DNA of 64,000 nt from Deinococcus depolymerans. GTDB taxonomy: Bacteria > Deinococcota > Deinococci > Deinococcales > Deinococcaceae. Every line of letters begins with the position of its first letter. Positions within the stretch are counted from its first letter, which is position 1. Shown one piece after another: positions 12,269 to 20,731 of the stretch. The notes beneath the pieces are model-generated. The model saw only the letters and a list, made by a program, of their open reading frames with translations. It was not told the origin of the DNA and did not search any database. A program made the translations under genes and the position numbers. The stretch lies in assembly GCF_039522025.1 (NCBI RefSeq), contig NZ_BAAADB010000008.1, positions 73,310-137,309 on the forward strand, read 5' to 3'.

Positions 12269-13258
12269 ATGAGTGAATCCATGAAGGCCATCCGGGTCGA
12301 ACGACTCGGCCCCCCAGACGTGATGGAACTCCAGGACGTCCCGGTCCCCACCCCCGGTCCCGGCGAGGTCCGCATCGAGGTCGAGGCCGTCGGCATCAAC
12401 TTCGCGGACGTCCTGAGCGTCGCCGGCGAGTACCTGACCCGTACCCGCGTGCCGTACACGCCGGGCATGGAATTCGCCGGGATCGTCGAGTCCCTCGGCG
12501 AGGGCGTCACGGGCGTGCAGGTCGGGCAGCGCGTCGCCGCGCTGGGCGGCAGCGGCGCCCTGGCCCGCTACTCGGTCGTGAACGCCGCCGGCCTGATCCC
12601 CGTCCCGGAGAACCTGAGCGGCGCGCAGGCCGCCGCGTTCCCCGTGTCGTACTTCACGGCGTACCACGGCCTGAAGACCCTGGGGCGCGGCGTGGAAGGC
12701 GAGTGGGTGCTCGTGCAGGCCGCCGCCGGGGCGCTCGGCACCGCCAGCATCCAGCTGGCCAGGGCGATGGGCATGCACGTGATCGCGCTGGCCAGCACCG
12801 ACGAGAAACTCGCGCTGGCCCGCGACCTGGGCGCCGACGTGACCATCCTGCAGGACGACCCGGACCGCGTGCAGAAGGTCCGTGACGCGGCGGGAGGCAA
12901 GGGCGTGCCCCTGATCCTGGAGGTCGTGGGCGGCAAACGCTTCCAGGAGAGCCTGGACATGGCCGCCCCGCAGGGCCGGATCATCGTGATCGGGAACGCC
13001 AGCCGCGAGCAGGCGAACCTGCGCCCGGTGGAACTCATGAAACGCAACCTGACCGTCACGGGCCTGTGGCTGACCAGCCTGATGAACGACCGCGCCGCGA
13101 CCATGCAGGCCGCGCAGGCCCTCGCCGGACTGGTCGGGAGCGGGCAGGTCACGCCGCAGGTCGGCCCCACCTACCCCCTGGCCGACAGCGCCCGCGCCTT
13201 CCAGGACCTGCTGGACCGCAAGACGACCGGCAAGGTCATCATCGAACCCGGCCGCTGA
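12269..13258 (+). CDS. NADPH:quinone oxidoreductase (zinc-independent MDR family)
   Basis: A 329-residue medium-chain reductase. It has the GroES-like N-terminal half (GPGEVRIEVEAVGINFADVL, PYTPGMEFAGIVESLGEGV) and the Rossmann motif AAAGALGTASIQLARAMG that binds NADPH. The structural and catalytic zinc Cys ligands of alcohol dehydrogenases are absent, as in quinone reductases (QOR). ATG 12269 fits TATGCT 7 nt upstream better than ATG 12257, which would overlap the -10 box. Divergent from the fad operon and probably sharing its operator. Confidence 0.88.
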   Translation: MSESMKAIRVERLGPPDVMELQDVPVPTPGPGEVRIEVEAVGINFADVLSVAGEYLTRTRVPYTPGMEFAGIVESLGEGVTGVQVGQRVAALGGSGALARYSVVNAAGLIPVPENLSGAQAAAFPVSYFTAYHGLKTLGRGVEGEWVLVQAAAGALGTASIQLARAMGMHVIALASTDEKLALARDLGADVTILQDDPDRVQKVRDAAGGKGVPLILEVVGGKRFQESLDMAAPQGRIIVIGNASREQANLRPVELMKRNLTVTGLWLTSLMNDRAATMQAAQALAGLVGSGQVTPQVGPTYPLADSARAFQDLLDRKTTGKVIIEPGR

Positions 13259-13276
13259 CGCCCCGGCCAGCCTCCT

Positions 13277-13311
13277 GATCGCCACCCCGCGCCGCGCGCC
13301 GGGTGGCGATC
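13277..13311 (+). terminator. Hairpin downstream of the quinone reductase
   Basis: Perfect 11-bp inverted repeat GATCGCCACCC / GGGTGGCGATC with a 13-nt loop, starting 19 nt after the stop codon. It lacks a T-tract, so intrinsic termination is uncertain. Confidence 0.55.
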
Positions 13312-13686
13312 ACCCGTTGAGCCCGGCCCCGCGAGGGCAACCCGGGCGGCCCTGCAGGCCCCGGACGACACCCCCGGGGGCCGCCCGGCCCCCGCCGGTC
13401 ATGGTTCGATCACGGTGCGGGGCGCACACTGCCCGTACCGGTTCCGGTCCCCACCCGGCGCGGACATCGGTCGAGAGCGGCGCCGCGGGGTGACCGGCCG
13501 GCGTCCCTCCGGTCCCGCAGGAAGGCCATCCGGAGTCCTTCCGGGCGGTCCCCGGAACAGCCGGCCCGGTCCGAGTTAACGGGCCGGTAACGCCCTCAGT
13601 GCACACTGGTCCCAGGGATGACCCCCTGCGCCGCTTCCCGTCTGGTTCCCGTCCCGGCGTCCGTGTACACCGGCAGGAGGACTCGC
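13312..13686 (+). other. Non-coding GC-rich interval before the reductase-like operon
   Basis: About 375 bp without a convincing gene. Short inverted repeats are present (for example around CCGGCC / GGCCGG near 13562-13588), and AGGAGG lies 8 nt before the next ATG, so part of this is probably promoter and 5' UTR. No repeat copy or RNA motif recognised. Confidence 0.5.
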
Positions 13687-14802
13687 ATGCCCACCCTCTC
13701 CCCCACCCTGCAGCCGCAGCTGCCGCCCGCCGATACCCGCCACCCGGTCGCCTACCTCACCCACCCGGGGCCTCAGCTGGCCCGCGACCTCGGCAGGCTG
13801 TTCGGGCCGCTGGGCTGGTGGCCGGACAGCGCGTACCGCGCGCTGCTGGGCCGCCTGAACCTGCCGCCCTTCGTGACCGGCACGTTCCATTACCGCGACC
13901 GGCCCGAACGGGTGGCAGGCTGGCTGATCCTGGTCCCGCTGACCCCCGACCAGCTGCGGGCCGGCGGGTCGCGCGTGCACGCCCTGATCGGGCGGGCCGT
14001 AGACCGCGCCGCGCAGCTGGGCGCACGGACGGTGGGTCTGGGTTCCCTGCTCGGCCCGGCCACCGGGAACGGCACGGACCTGCGCCGCCGGACCGATACC
14101 GGCGTCACGACCGGCAGCGCCTTCACGGCCGCCATGGCCCTGCGGGCCGCGCAGCGGCTCCTGACGCAGTGCGAACCCGCAGCGTGCGTGGCGCTGGTGG
14201 GACCCGGCGGCAGCGTCGGCAGCTGCCTGGCCCGCCTGCTGGCCGCGAACACCGACCACGACCTGCTGCTGATCGGGCAGAACGAGGCTCGCCTGCGGGG
14301 CCTGCAGGCCACCCTGCCCGGCGGTCGCGCCGCGATCAGCACCGACCTGACCCGCCTGCGCGACGCGGAACTCGTGATTCTGACCGGGCGCGTGCCGCAC
14401 GGCGCGCCGCTGGGGCCGGCGCTGCGGCGCGGGTCGCTCGTGCTGGACATCACGCGGCCGCGCGTGACCGGTCCGGACCTGCTGCTCGAACGGCCCGACG
14501 TACGCGTCATCGACGGGGGGCTGGTCAGTCTGCCGGGCGTGGACCTGCCGGAGACCGCCGGCTGGCCGCGCGGGCTGGGGGACGCGGCGCTGGCCGAGAC
14601 GCTGCTGCTGGGCCTGCACGGCCACCCGGGCCATTTCGCGCTGGGCACCCCCACCCCCGCGCAGGCGGCCGAGGTCACGGTCATGGCGCGCGGCGCGGCC
14701 CCGCTGGGGTTCACGCTGGCCCCGCCGCACTCCTTCGGGCAGCCTGTCACGGTGGACCGCCGCTTCGACCGTTGGTCCTGCCCGGCCGGGGTGCCAGCGT
14801 GA
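13687..14802 (+). CDS. Long-chain acyl-ACP reductase-like dehydrogenase (COG5322 type), catalytic Cys apparently replaced
   Basis: A 371-residue protein; start chosen at ATG 13687 because AGGAGG lies 8 nt upstream. It tracks cyanobacterial acyl-ACP reductase (AAR) along its length: VAGWLILVPLTPDQL for the AAR xGxxIxxPLxPEMx segment, TVGLGSLLGP for ALGGFTSI, VTTGSAFTAAMA for FTTGNTHTAYV, NADPH motif LVGPGGSVGSCLARLL for VGATGDIGSAVCRWL, LLLIGQNEARLRGLQ for LILTARNQERLDNLQ, and IDGGLVSLPGVDLP for LNGGVVEHxxDID. Where AAR has FACFAEAMLLE with its acyl-accepting Cys, this protein has DAALAETLLLG. If that alignment is right the acyl-thioester chemistry is lost or relocated. Overlaps the next gene by 4 nt. 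Confidence 0.65.
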   Translation: MPTLSPTLQPQLPPADTRHPVAYLTHPGPQLARDLGRLFGPLGWWPDSAYRALLGRLNLPPFVTGTFHYRDRPERVAGWLILVPLTPDQLRAGGSRVHALIGRAVDRAAQLGARTVGLGSLLGPATGNGTDLRRRTDTGVTTGSAFTAAMALRAAQRLLTQCEPAACVALVGPGGSVGSCLARLLAANTDHDLLLIGQNEARLRGLQATLPGGRAAISTDLTRLRDAELVILTGRVPHGAPLGPALRRGSLVLDITRPRVTGPDLLLERPDVRVIDGGLVSLPGVDLPETAGWPRGLGDAALAETLLLGLHGHPGHFALGTPTPAQAAEVTVMARGAAPLGFTLAPPHSFGQPVTVDRRFDRWSCPAGVPA

Positions 14803-15986
14803 CCGGACGGCCCGTCACGCGGATCGTGATCCTGGCCAGCGGTGGACTGGACGGCACGGACGTGGTCACGCACGTGACCCGCGCGTTGCGCCGCCACGCC
14901 GGCAGGCGGCTGCGGTCCGGTCAGGTGCAGGTGACGCTGGTGGGCGGCCCGTCCGAGCAGGCCGCGGCCGGCTTCACCGGCGAGTTCCTGGGCGGCCTGA
15001 TCCGCCCTGGCCACCTGTCCCTCCCCGCGCGGACGTTCCTGCCGGAGGTCCGTGTCCGGGCCGGCGCGGCGCAGGTGGACCTCGACATGCAGCGCGTGCT
15101 GGTCGAGGAGGGCGGCGTGCAGGACTGGCTGCCGTTCGATCAGCTGATCCTGACCCGCCACGCCGCCAGCACGCCCGACCGGCTGCCCGGTCAGGCCGAG
15201 CACACCTACCAGGCGCGGAACGGCCGGGACCTGCAGCGGCTCCGGACGGCGCTGGACGACCGCTGCCGGGAGGGCCAGCCGACGCGGGTGGCGGTCGTGG
15301 GCGGCGGGCGGCGCGGCGTGGAGGTGGCGGCCGCCATCCGCGACCGCCTGACGCGCGCCCGGGTGGCGGGCGAGGTTCACCTGCTGTGCAGCGGCCCGCT
15401 GCTGGCGCCACTGAACACCACGCACCCGGACCTGACCGTTCACGTCCGCGGGACGCTGACCCGTCTGGACGTGCGGCTGCACGAGGGGCAGCGCGTGTCC
15501 GCCTTCCGGGCGGGCGAGGTCTGCACGGTCCTGGGGCCGCTGCTGCGCGCCGACCTGATCGTGTACGCCGCCAGCGGCCGCCGCCGCGTCCCGCTGCCGG
15601 GCAGCGAAGCGCTCCGGCGTGACCGGCAGGGCCGGGTCCTGACCGACCGACACGGGCGCACGCCGGACTACCCGAACGTGTGGGTCGCGGACACGCTGGA
15701 CCCGCCGCAGCTGGGTGATCAGGTGGCCCGGACGGTGCTCGGCCGGTCCCTGCGTCCGCCCGGCCCGCCGGAACCTGCGGCGCTGGGCCTGGGACGGCGC
15801 AACAGTGTCACGCAGGTGATGGGCCTGACCGTGACCGGCGCCATCGGCTGGGCCGTGCGGGTCGCCCGGCTGCTCCGGAACCTGCCCCGCCCGCACGGAA
15901 CGCAGTTGATCCTGGACCTGCTGCGCCCCCCGGCACCCGCACCGCCCCCCCAGCGGCTTGCGGGAGCCAGCGACGCGGCCGACTGA
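14799..15986 (+). CDS. NDH-2-like FAD/NAD(P)-dependent oxidoreductase
   Basis: A 395-residue protein starting at the GTG that overlaps the upstream stop (GTGA), so the two genes are translationally coupled. It has the double-Rossmann layout of type II NADH:quinone oxidoreductases: an N-terminal dinucleotide region starting ASGGLDGTDVVTHV that is degenerate against GxGxxG, a second motif VVGGGRRGVEVAAAIRDRL for NAD(P)H, and PNVWVADTLDPPQLG in place of the usual GDxA FAD contact. The end NSVTQVMGLTVTGAIGWAVR resembles the membrane-associating tail of NDH-2. The degenerate FAD motifs leave open whether flavin is bound. Partner of the AAR-like protein by context. Confidence 0.65.
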   Translation: MTGRPVTRIVILASGGLDGTDVVTHVTRALRRHAGRRLRSGQVQVTLVGGPSEQAAAGFTGEFLGGLIRPGHLSLPARTFLPEVRVRAGAAQVDLDMQRVLVEEGGVQDWLPFDQLILTRHAASTPDRLPGQAEHTYQARNGRDLQRLRTALDDRCREGQPTRVAVVGGGRRGVEVAAAIRDRLTRARVAGEVHLLCSGPLLAPLNTTHPDLTVHVRGTLTRLDVRLHEGQRVSAFRAGEVCTVLGPLLRADLIVYAASGRRRVPLPGSEALRRDRQGRVLTDRHGRTPDYPNVWVADTLDPPQLGDQVARTVLGRSLRPPGPPEPAALGLGRRNSVTQVMGLTVTGAIGWAVRVARLLRNLPRPHGTQLILDLLRPPAPAPPPQRLAGASDAAD

Positions 15987-16119
15987 TGGCCGTCTTCAGT
16001 CCCCGGGACGGGCCCTCCGGCCGCGACGGTCCATGCGGGCGCGGCGGGTGCGAGAGAAGCGGGGGCGAAGTGGAGGCTGGATGGACGCCGCGGCGTTCAT
16101 CCAGGGGGGAATGGCGTTA

Positions 16120-16273
16120 TACGGATTCCGTTTGTTTCGTTGACAACCCGGAACGGCACCGGGTCGTCAACTCCACGTCCGGAACCCGTTTCTCTCCTCC
16201 TCTGCGGAGCAGCTCTCCGAGTCGCATCCGCTCGGATTGAATGGCTTTATAAGCCATTCAATCGGAGTCCGTA
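16120..16273 (-). repeat. MITE-like repeat family I, copy B (154 bp)
   Basis: Inverted relative to copy A: TACGGATTCCGTTTGTTTCG at the left, AATCGGAGTCCGTA at the right. Flanked by TTA at 16117-16119 and TTA at 16274-16276, a 3-bp duplication. The right TTA is the TAA stop codon of the neighbouring membrane-protein gene. Belongs to the longer size class, with about 20 extra bp in the middle. Confidence 0.9.
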
Positions 16274-16717
16274 TTACTGCGTGAAGAACCTCAGCAGGGG
16301 CCGCCACCAGGGAATGCCGGCCAGGATGACGATCATCGAGAGGCCGGTCCAGAGGGCCGCCGCGCGGAACTTCAGGGGGTCGGCGGCGGCCTTACGGCTC
16401 TGAATGCTGCCCAGCGTGGCGAACACGGCGGCCAGGACGCCCAGGCCCAGGTGTTCCCACTGGAAGCTGGGGCGGGGCGCGCCGGCGAACACCGGGATGT
16501 TCTGCATGCCCATGAAGGCGAACAGCAGCAGGCCCAGCACCACCTGCAGGTGCAGGCTCCCCATGAACGCCGCGACGGGGCGGCGATCGGCGGGCGTGAA
16601 GGGCCGCCCGCTGCTGAGGCCGGGAATGGTCTGCGCCAGGGCCCACAGGCCGGTCAGCAGGATCACCCAGCGGTTGAGGTTGTGAAGGGTCAGCAGCACG
16701 AGGTACAGGGTCGCCAT
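16274..16717 (-). CDS. Four-helix integral membrane protein
   Basis: A 147-residue protein with hydrophobic segments at about 1-22, 45-65, 80-100 and 120-138. Start MATLYLVLLTLHNLNRWVILL is chosen because TAGGCT ends 7 nt before the ATG. Conserved-looking His in LHNLNRW and LHLQVVLG and the helix pattern resemble small cytochrome-b-like membrane proteins, but no haem motif is certain. A TetR-type palindrome overlaps its promoter. The stop codon is the TTA duplication of repeat copy B. Function unknown. Confidence 0.75.
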   Translation of the reverse strand: MATLYLVLLTLHNLNRWVILLTGLWALAQTIPGLSSGRPFTPADRRPVAAFMGSLHLQVVLGLLLFAFMGMQNIPVFAGAPRPSFQWEHLGLGVLAAVFATLGSIQSRKAAADPLKFRAAALWTGLSMIVILAGIPWWRPLLRFFTQ

Positions 16718-16733
16718 GAGAACCAGCCTAACC

Positions 16734-16747
16734 TGACCGATCGGTAA
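16734..16747. promoter_or_regulatory. TetR-type palindromic operator
   Basis: TGACCGATCGGTAA is a near-perfect palindrome around ACCGATCGGT, the shape typical of TetR/AcrR operators. It sits just upstream of the TAGGCT -10 box of the membrane-protein gene, so a repressor bound here would block it. The cognate regulator is not adjacent. Confidence 0.5.
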
Positions 16748-16818
16748 GCTCAAGGGACACGGGCGCCGCAGGGCGTGAGGGCAGCCCTCACGGCCCCCAC
16801 TGCCCACGCCATCTCATC

Positions 16819-16999
16819 AATGGTGCGGACAGGTTCATCCCTTCAGGGCAGACCAGCGATGAACACGCAGTGTTTACCCCTCCCCCTTGAGGGGGGAGGC
16901 TGGGAGGGGGTGAGCAGGCATGGCGTTACATAAGACGTTTTCCATGCTTTTCCCCTCTGGCGCCCGAACAGTGTCCGCACCATTCAATCCGAGTCCGTA
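16819..16999. repeat. Composite repeat region with truncated family I end (copy C)
   Basis: The last 20 bp, CCATTCAATCCGAGTCCGTA at 16980-16999, are one end of the family I repeat, followed by TCA, the TGA stop of purU. The rest is not family I: ATGGTGCGGACA near 16819 and TGTCCGCACCAT near 16974 form an inverted pair about 165 bp apart. Inside lies a GC hairpin, CCCTCCCCC / GGGGGAGG type, around 16878-16913. It could be another small element inserted in, or recombined with, a family I copy. Confidence 0.6.
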
Positions 17000-17887
<888 letters not shown>

Positions 17888-17931
17888 ATCCGGCGAGGAT
17901 ACCCCGCGCGGCGGGTGGTAGCCTCGCGGAC

Positions 17932-19026
<1,095 letters not shown>

Positions 19027-19085
19027 CCCGGACTCGGATGGAATGGGTTGCACAACCCATTCCATCCGAGCGAAGCGACTCGCAG
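19027..19085 (+). repeat. MITE-like repeat family I, half copy D
   Basis: CCCGGACTCGGATGGAATGG then the small hairpin GAATGGGTTGCACAACCCATTC and CCGAGCGAAGCGACTCG match the left half of family I. The right half and second flank are missing. It begins immediately after the TGA stop of the aminopeptidase gene. Confidence 0.75.
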
Positions 19086-19119
19086 AGCGGCCCCGTGACC
19101 CGATGACCTTCCGGACCGT

Positions 19120-19605
19120 CCCGGCCAGGGTGAGTACAGCACCGCGAACTGGCCGCGCCGGTCGGCCCAGACGCGGTCCATGTCGCTGTAGCGCATGGCG
19201 ACGTGCCCCAGCAGGGGGTCCATGATGCACACCTGCCCGGTCGTGTCGTCGTACCCGACCAGCACCCGTCAGTGCGGGATGACGGTGCCGGTGTCCGTGA
19301 TGTGCGGTTGCAGCGCGATGATGGGCAGCCCCGCCCGGATGGCGTTCCGGACGGTACTCATACGGATTCCGTCTGTTTCGCCTACAATCCGGAACTTCAC
19401 CGGATTGCCGACTCCACGTCCGGAATCCGCCAAGCTCCCACTCGCTTCGCTCGGATTGAAAGGACTTTGCAGCTCTTTCAATCGGAGTCCGTATCAGGGT
19501 CCCGCCCGTGAACAGCCGGGCCTGCATGCCGACCCTGGGGGCGTGGTTCACGGTGGCCTGCGCGGCCCGTGACGCGGCCAGACCCGGTCGGGAGCAGGGC
19601 GGAAC
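19120..19605 (-). pseudogene. C39-family peptidase, interrupted by a repeat and a nonsense codon
   Basis: Minus-strand remnant of a papain-like C39 peptidase domain. Upstream piece: RAAQATVNHAPRVGMQARLF then TGGTL. After the repeat at 19361-19493 the frame resumes STVRNAIRAGLPIIALQPHI, then [19 protein letters not shown] and [30 protein letters not shown]. The TGA after PH at about 19268-19270 sits where C39 enzymes have HWxVLxGYDD, so it is probably a mutated Trp next to the catalytic His. Removing the repeat and one TCA copy rejoins GGTL-STVR in frame. The N-terminal catalytic Cys region is not found. Confidence 0.75.
19361..19493 (-). repeat. MITE-like repeat family I, copy E (133 bp), within the C39 pseudogene
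   Basis: TACGGATTCCGTCTGTTTCG at the left, AATCGGAGTCCGTA at the right, flanked by TCA at 19358-19360 and 19494-19496. Because it interrupts a recognisable protein frame, this copy proves the 3-bp duplication: excising the element plus one TCA restores the reading frame. Confidence 0.92.
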
Positions 19606-19633
19606 AGTCAAGATCTTGCATGTGCAGGTGCGT

Positions 19634-19662
19634 TTGACCTGACCACGTACTACATGTAGACT
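19634..19662 (+). promoter_or_regulatory. Promoter of the nrd operon
   Basis: TTGACC (19634-19639) and TAGACT (19657-19662) with a 17-nt spacer, a good vegetative promoter. Unlike most genes here it drives a long leader, which contains the cobalamin riboswitch. Confidence 0.75.
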
Positions 19663-19667
19663 CCGCG

Positions 19668-19795
19668 CTGTCGTTGCCACCCGGCAACACTTCGCGGGAA
19701 CAGAGGGAAGTCCGGTCACGCCCCCACAGGGGGTTCAGTCCGGCACGGTCGCGCCACGGTCCTCAGTCCGAACGCTCGCCCAGCGAAGAGACGCC
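19668..19795 (+). ncRNA. Cobalamin (B12) riboswitch
   Basis: The leader holds the conserved core of cobalamin riboswitches: GAGGGAAGTCCGGT, a variable C/G stem (CCCCC-ACA-GGGGG), then CAGTCCGGCACGGTCGCGCC with ACGGT, and a trailing CAGTCCGAACGCTCGCCCA in the B12-box position. GTTGCC-ACCC-GGCAAC near 19673-19686 forms an upstream hairpin. A further stem, CCCC-GCGCAA-GGGG near 19807-19820, may be the expression platform. It precedes the thioesterase-nrdIEFH operon. In actinomycetes a cobalamin riboswitch represses B12-independent ribonucleotide reductase when B12 can support the class II enzyme; the same logic is inferred here. Confidence 0.82.
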
Positions 19796-19904
19796 CACAT
19801 CACGGCCCCCGCGCAAGGGGCACAAGGCGGTTTTCCCTTGATCACCTGACAATCCACCTCTGCCCCGTTCTGCCCCCGCTTCTTCCCTGTTTCAGAGGTG
19901 TTCC

Positions 19905-20330
19905 ATGACCCTGCCCGTGTCCTGTCCCCCGCAAGGCGGCCTTCCGCCCGTGCCGCCGCGTGAGACGCGCGTGACGCACGTCGTCTTTCCCGGCCTGACG
20001 AATCACCACGGAACGCTGTTCGGTGGCGAGGCGTTGTCGCTGATGGATTCGGCGGCGTTCATTGCCGCGACCCGGCACTGCCGCCGGAAGGTCGTGACCC
20101 GGCACCTGGACGCCATGGAGTTCCGCAACCCGATTCCGCAGGGGTCGCTGGTGGAACTCGTGGCGCGGGTCGTGCGGGCGGGGCGGACGAGCATGACGGT
20201 GCAGGTGGACGTGTTCCGTGAGGACATGTACTCCGAGGAGCGGGAACTGGCGTGCGCGGGGACGTTCACGCTGGTGGCGCTGGGTGACGATGGGCAGCCG
20301 GTGCCGGTGCCCCCACTGGCGGACGTGTGA
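19905..20330 (+). CDS. Acyl-CoA thioesterase (hotdog fold, YciA/BACH-like)
   Basis: A 141-residue single-hotdog thioesterase. The family signature appears as NHHGTLFGGEALSLMDSAA (catalytic Asp on the central helix), then KVVTRHLDAMEFRNPIPQGS and FTLVALGDDGQPVPVPPL at the end. It would hydrolyse acyl-CoA to free acid and CoA. It is the first gene after the cobalamin riboswitch and overlaps nrdI by 4 nt (GTGA), so it is co-regulated with ribonucleotide reductase. That partnership is unusual and unexplained. Confidence 0.88.
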   Translation: MTLPVSCPPQGGLPPVPPRETRVTHVVFPGLTNHHGTLFGGEALSLMDSAAFIAATRHCRRKVVTRHLDAMEFRNPIPQGSLVELVARVVRAGRTSMTVQVDVFREDMYSEERELACAGTFTLVALGDDGQPVPVPPLADV

Positions 20331-20731
20331 GGCTGGTCTTCGACTCCCTGACGGGAAACGTGCGGCGGTTCGCGCTGGCGGTGTCGCGGGAGGCGGGGGG
20401 GGTGCCGGTGGGGTCCGTGCGGGACGCGCCGCCCGCGCCGGGTGAGCCGTTCCTGCTGCTGACGTACACCTTCGGGCAGGGGGAGGTTCCGGCCAGCACG
20501 GCGGCGTTCCTGCGGTCGCACGCGGGGGGGCTGCGGGGCGTGGTCGCCAGCGGCAGTTACCACTGGGGTGCGAATTTCGGGCGGGCGGGTGACCGGATCG
20601 CGTCGGAGTTCCGGGTGCCGCTGGTGGCGCGTCTGAACAAGGGTGGAACGGTCTCGGACCGTGAGCAGGTCACGCGCTGGGTGCGGTCGCACCTGCCGGG
20701 TGGGGGGGAAACGTATGGAACGCTGGATTGA
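20327..20731 (+). CDS. nrdI: NrdI flavodoxin-like RNR activator
   Basis: A 134-residue flavoprotein that supplies oxidant to assemble the Mn(III)2-Tyr cofactor of class Ib NrdF. The FMN phosphate loop FDSLTGNVRRFA and the segments LLTYTFGQGEVPAS and GVVASGSYHWGANFGRAGD are diagnostic. GTG start overlaps the thioesterase stop; the end overlaps nrdE by 17 nt. Presence of NrdI marks the reductase as class Ib, so it can be manganese-dependent. Confidence 0.95.
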   Translation: MRLVFDSLTGNVRRFALAVSREAGGVPVGSVRDAPPAPGEPFLLLTYTFGQGEVPASTAAFLRSHAGGLRGVVASGSYHWGANFGRAGDRIASEFRVPLVARLNKGGTVSDREQVTRWVRSHLPGGGETYGTLD

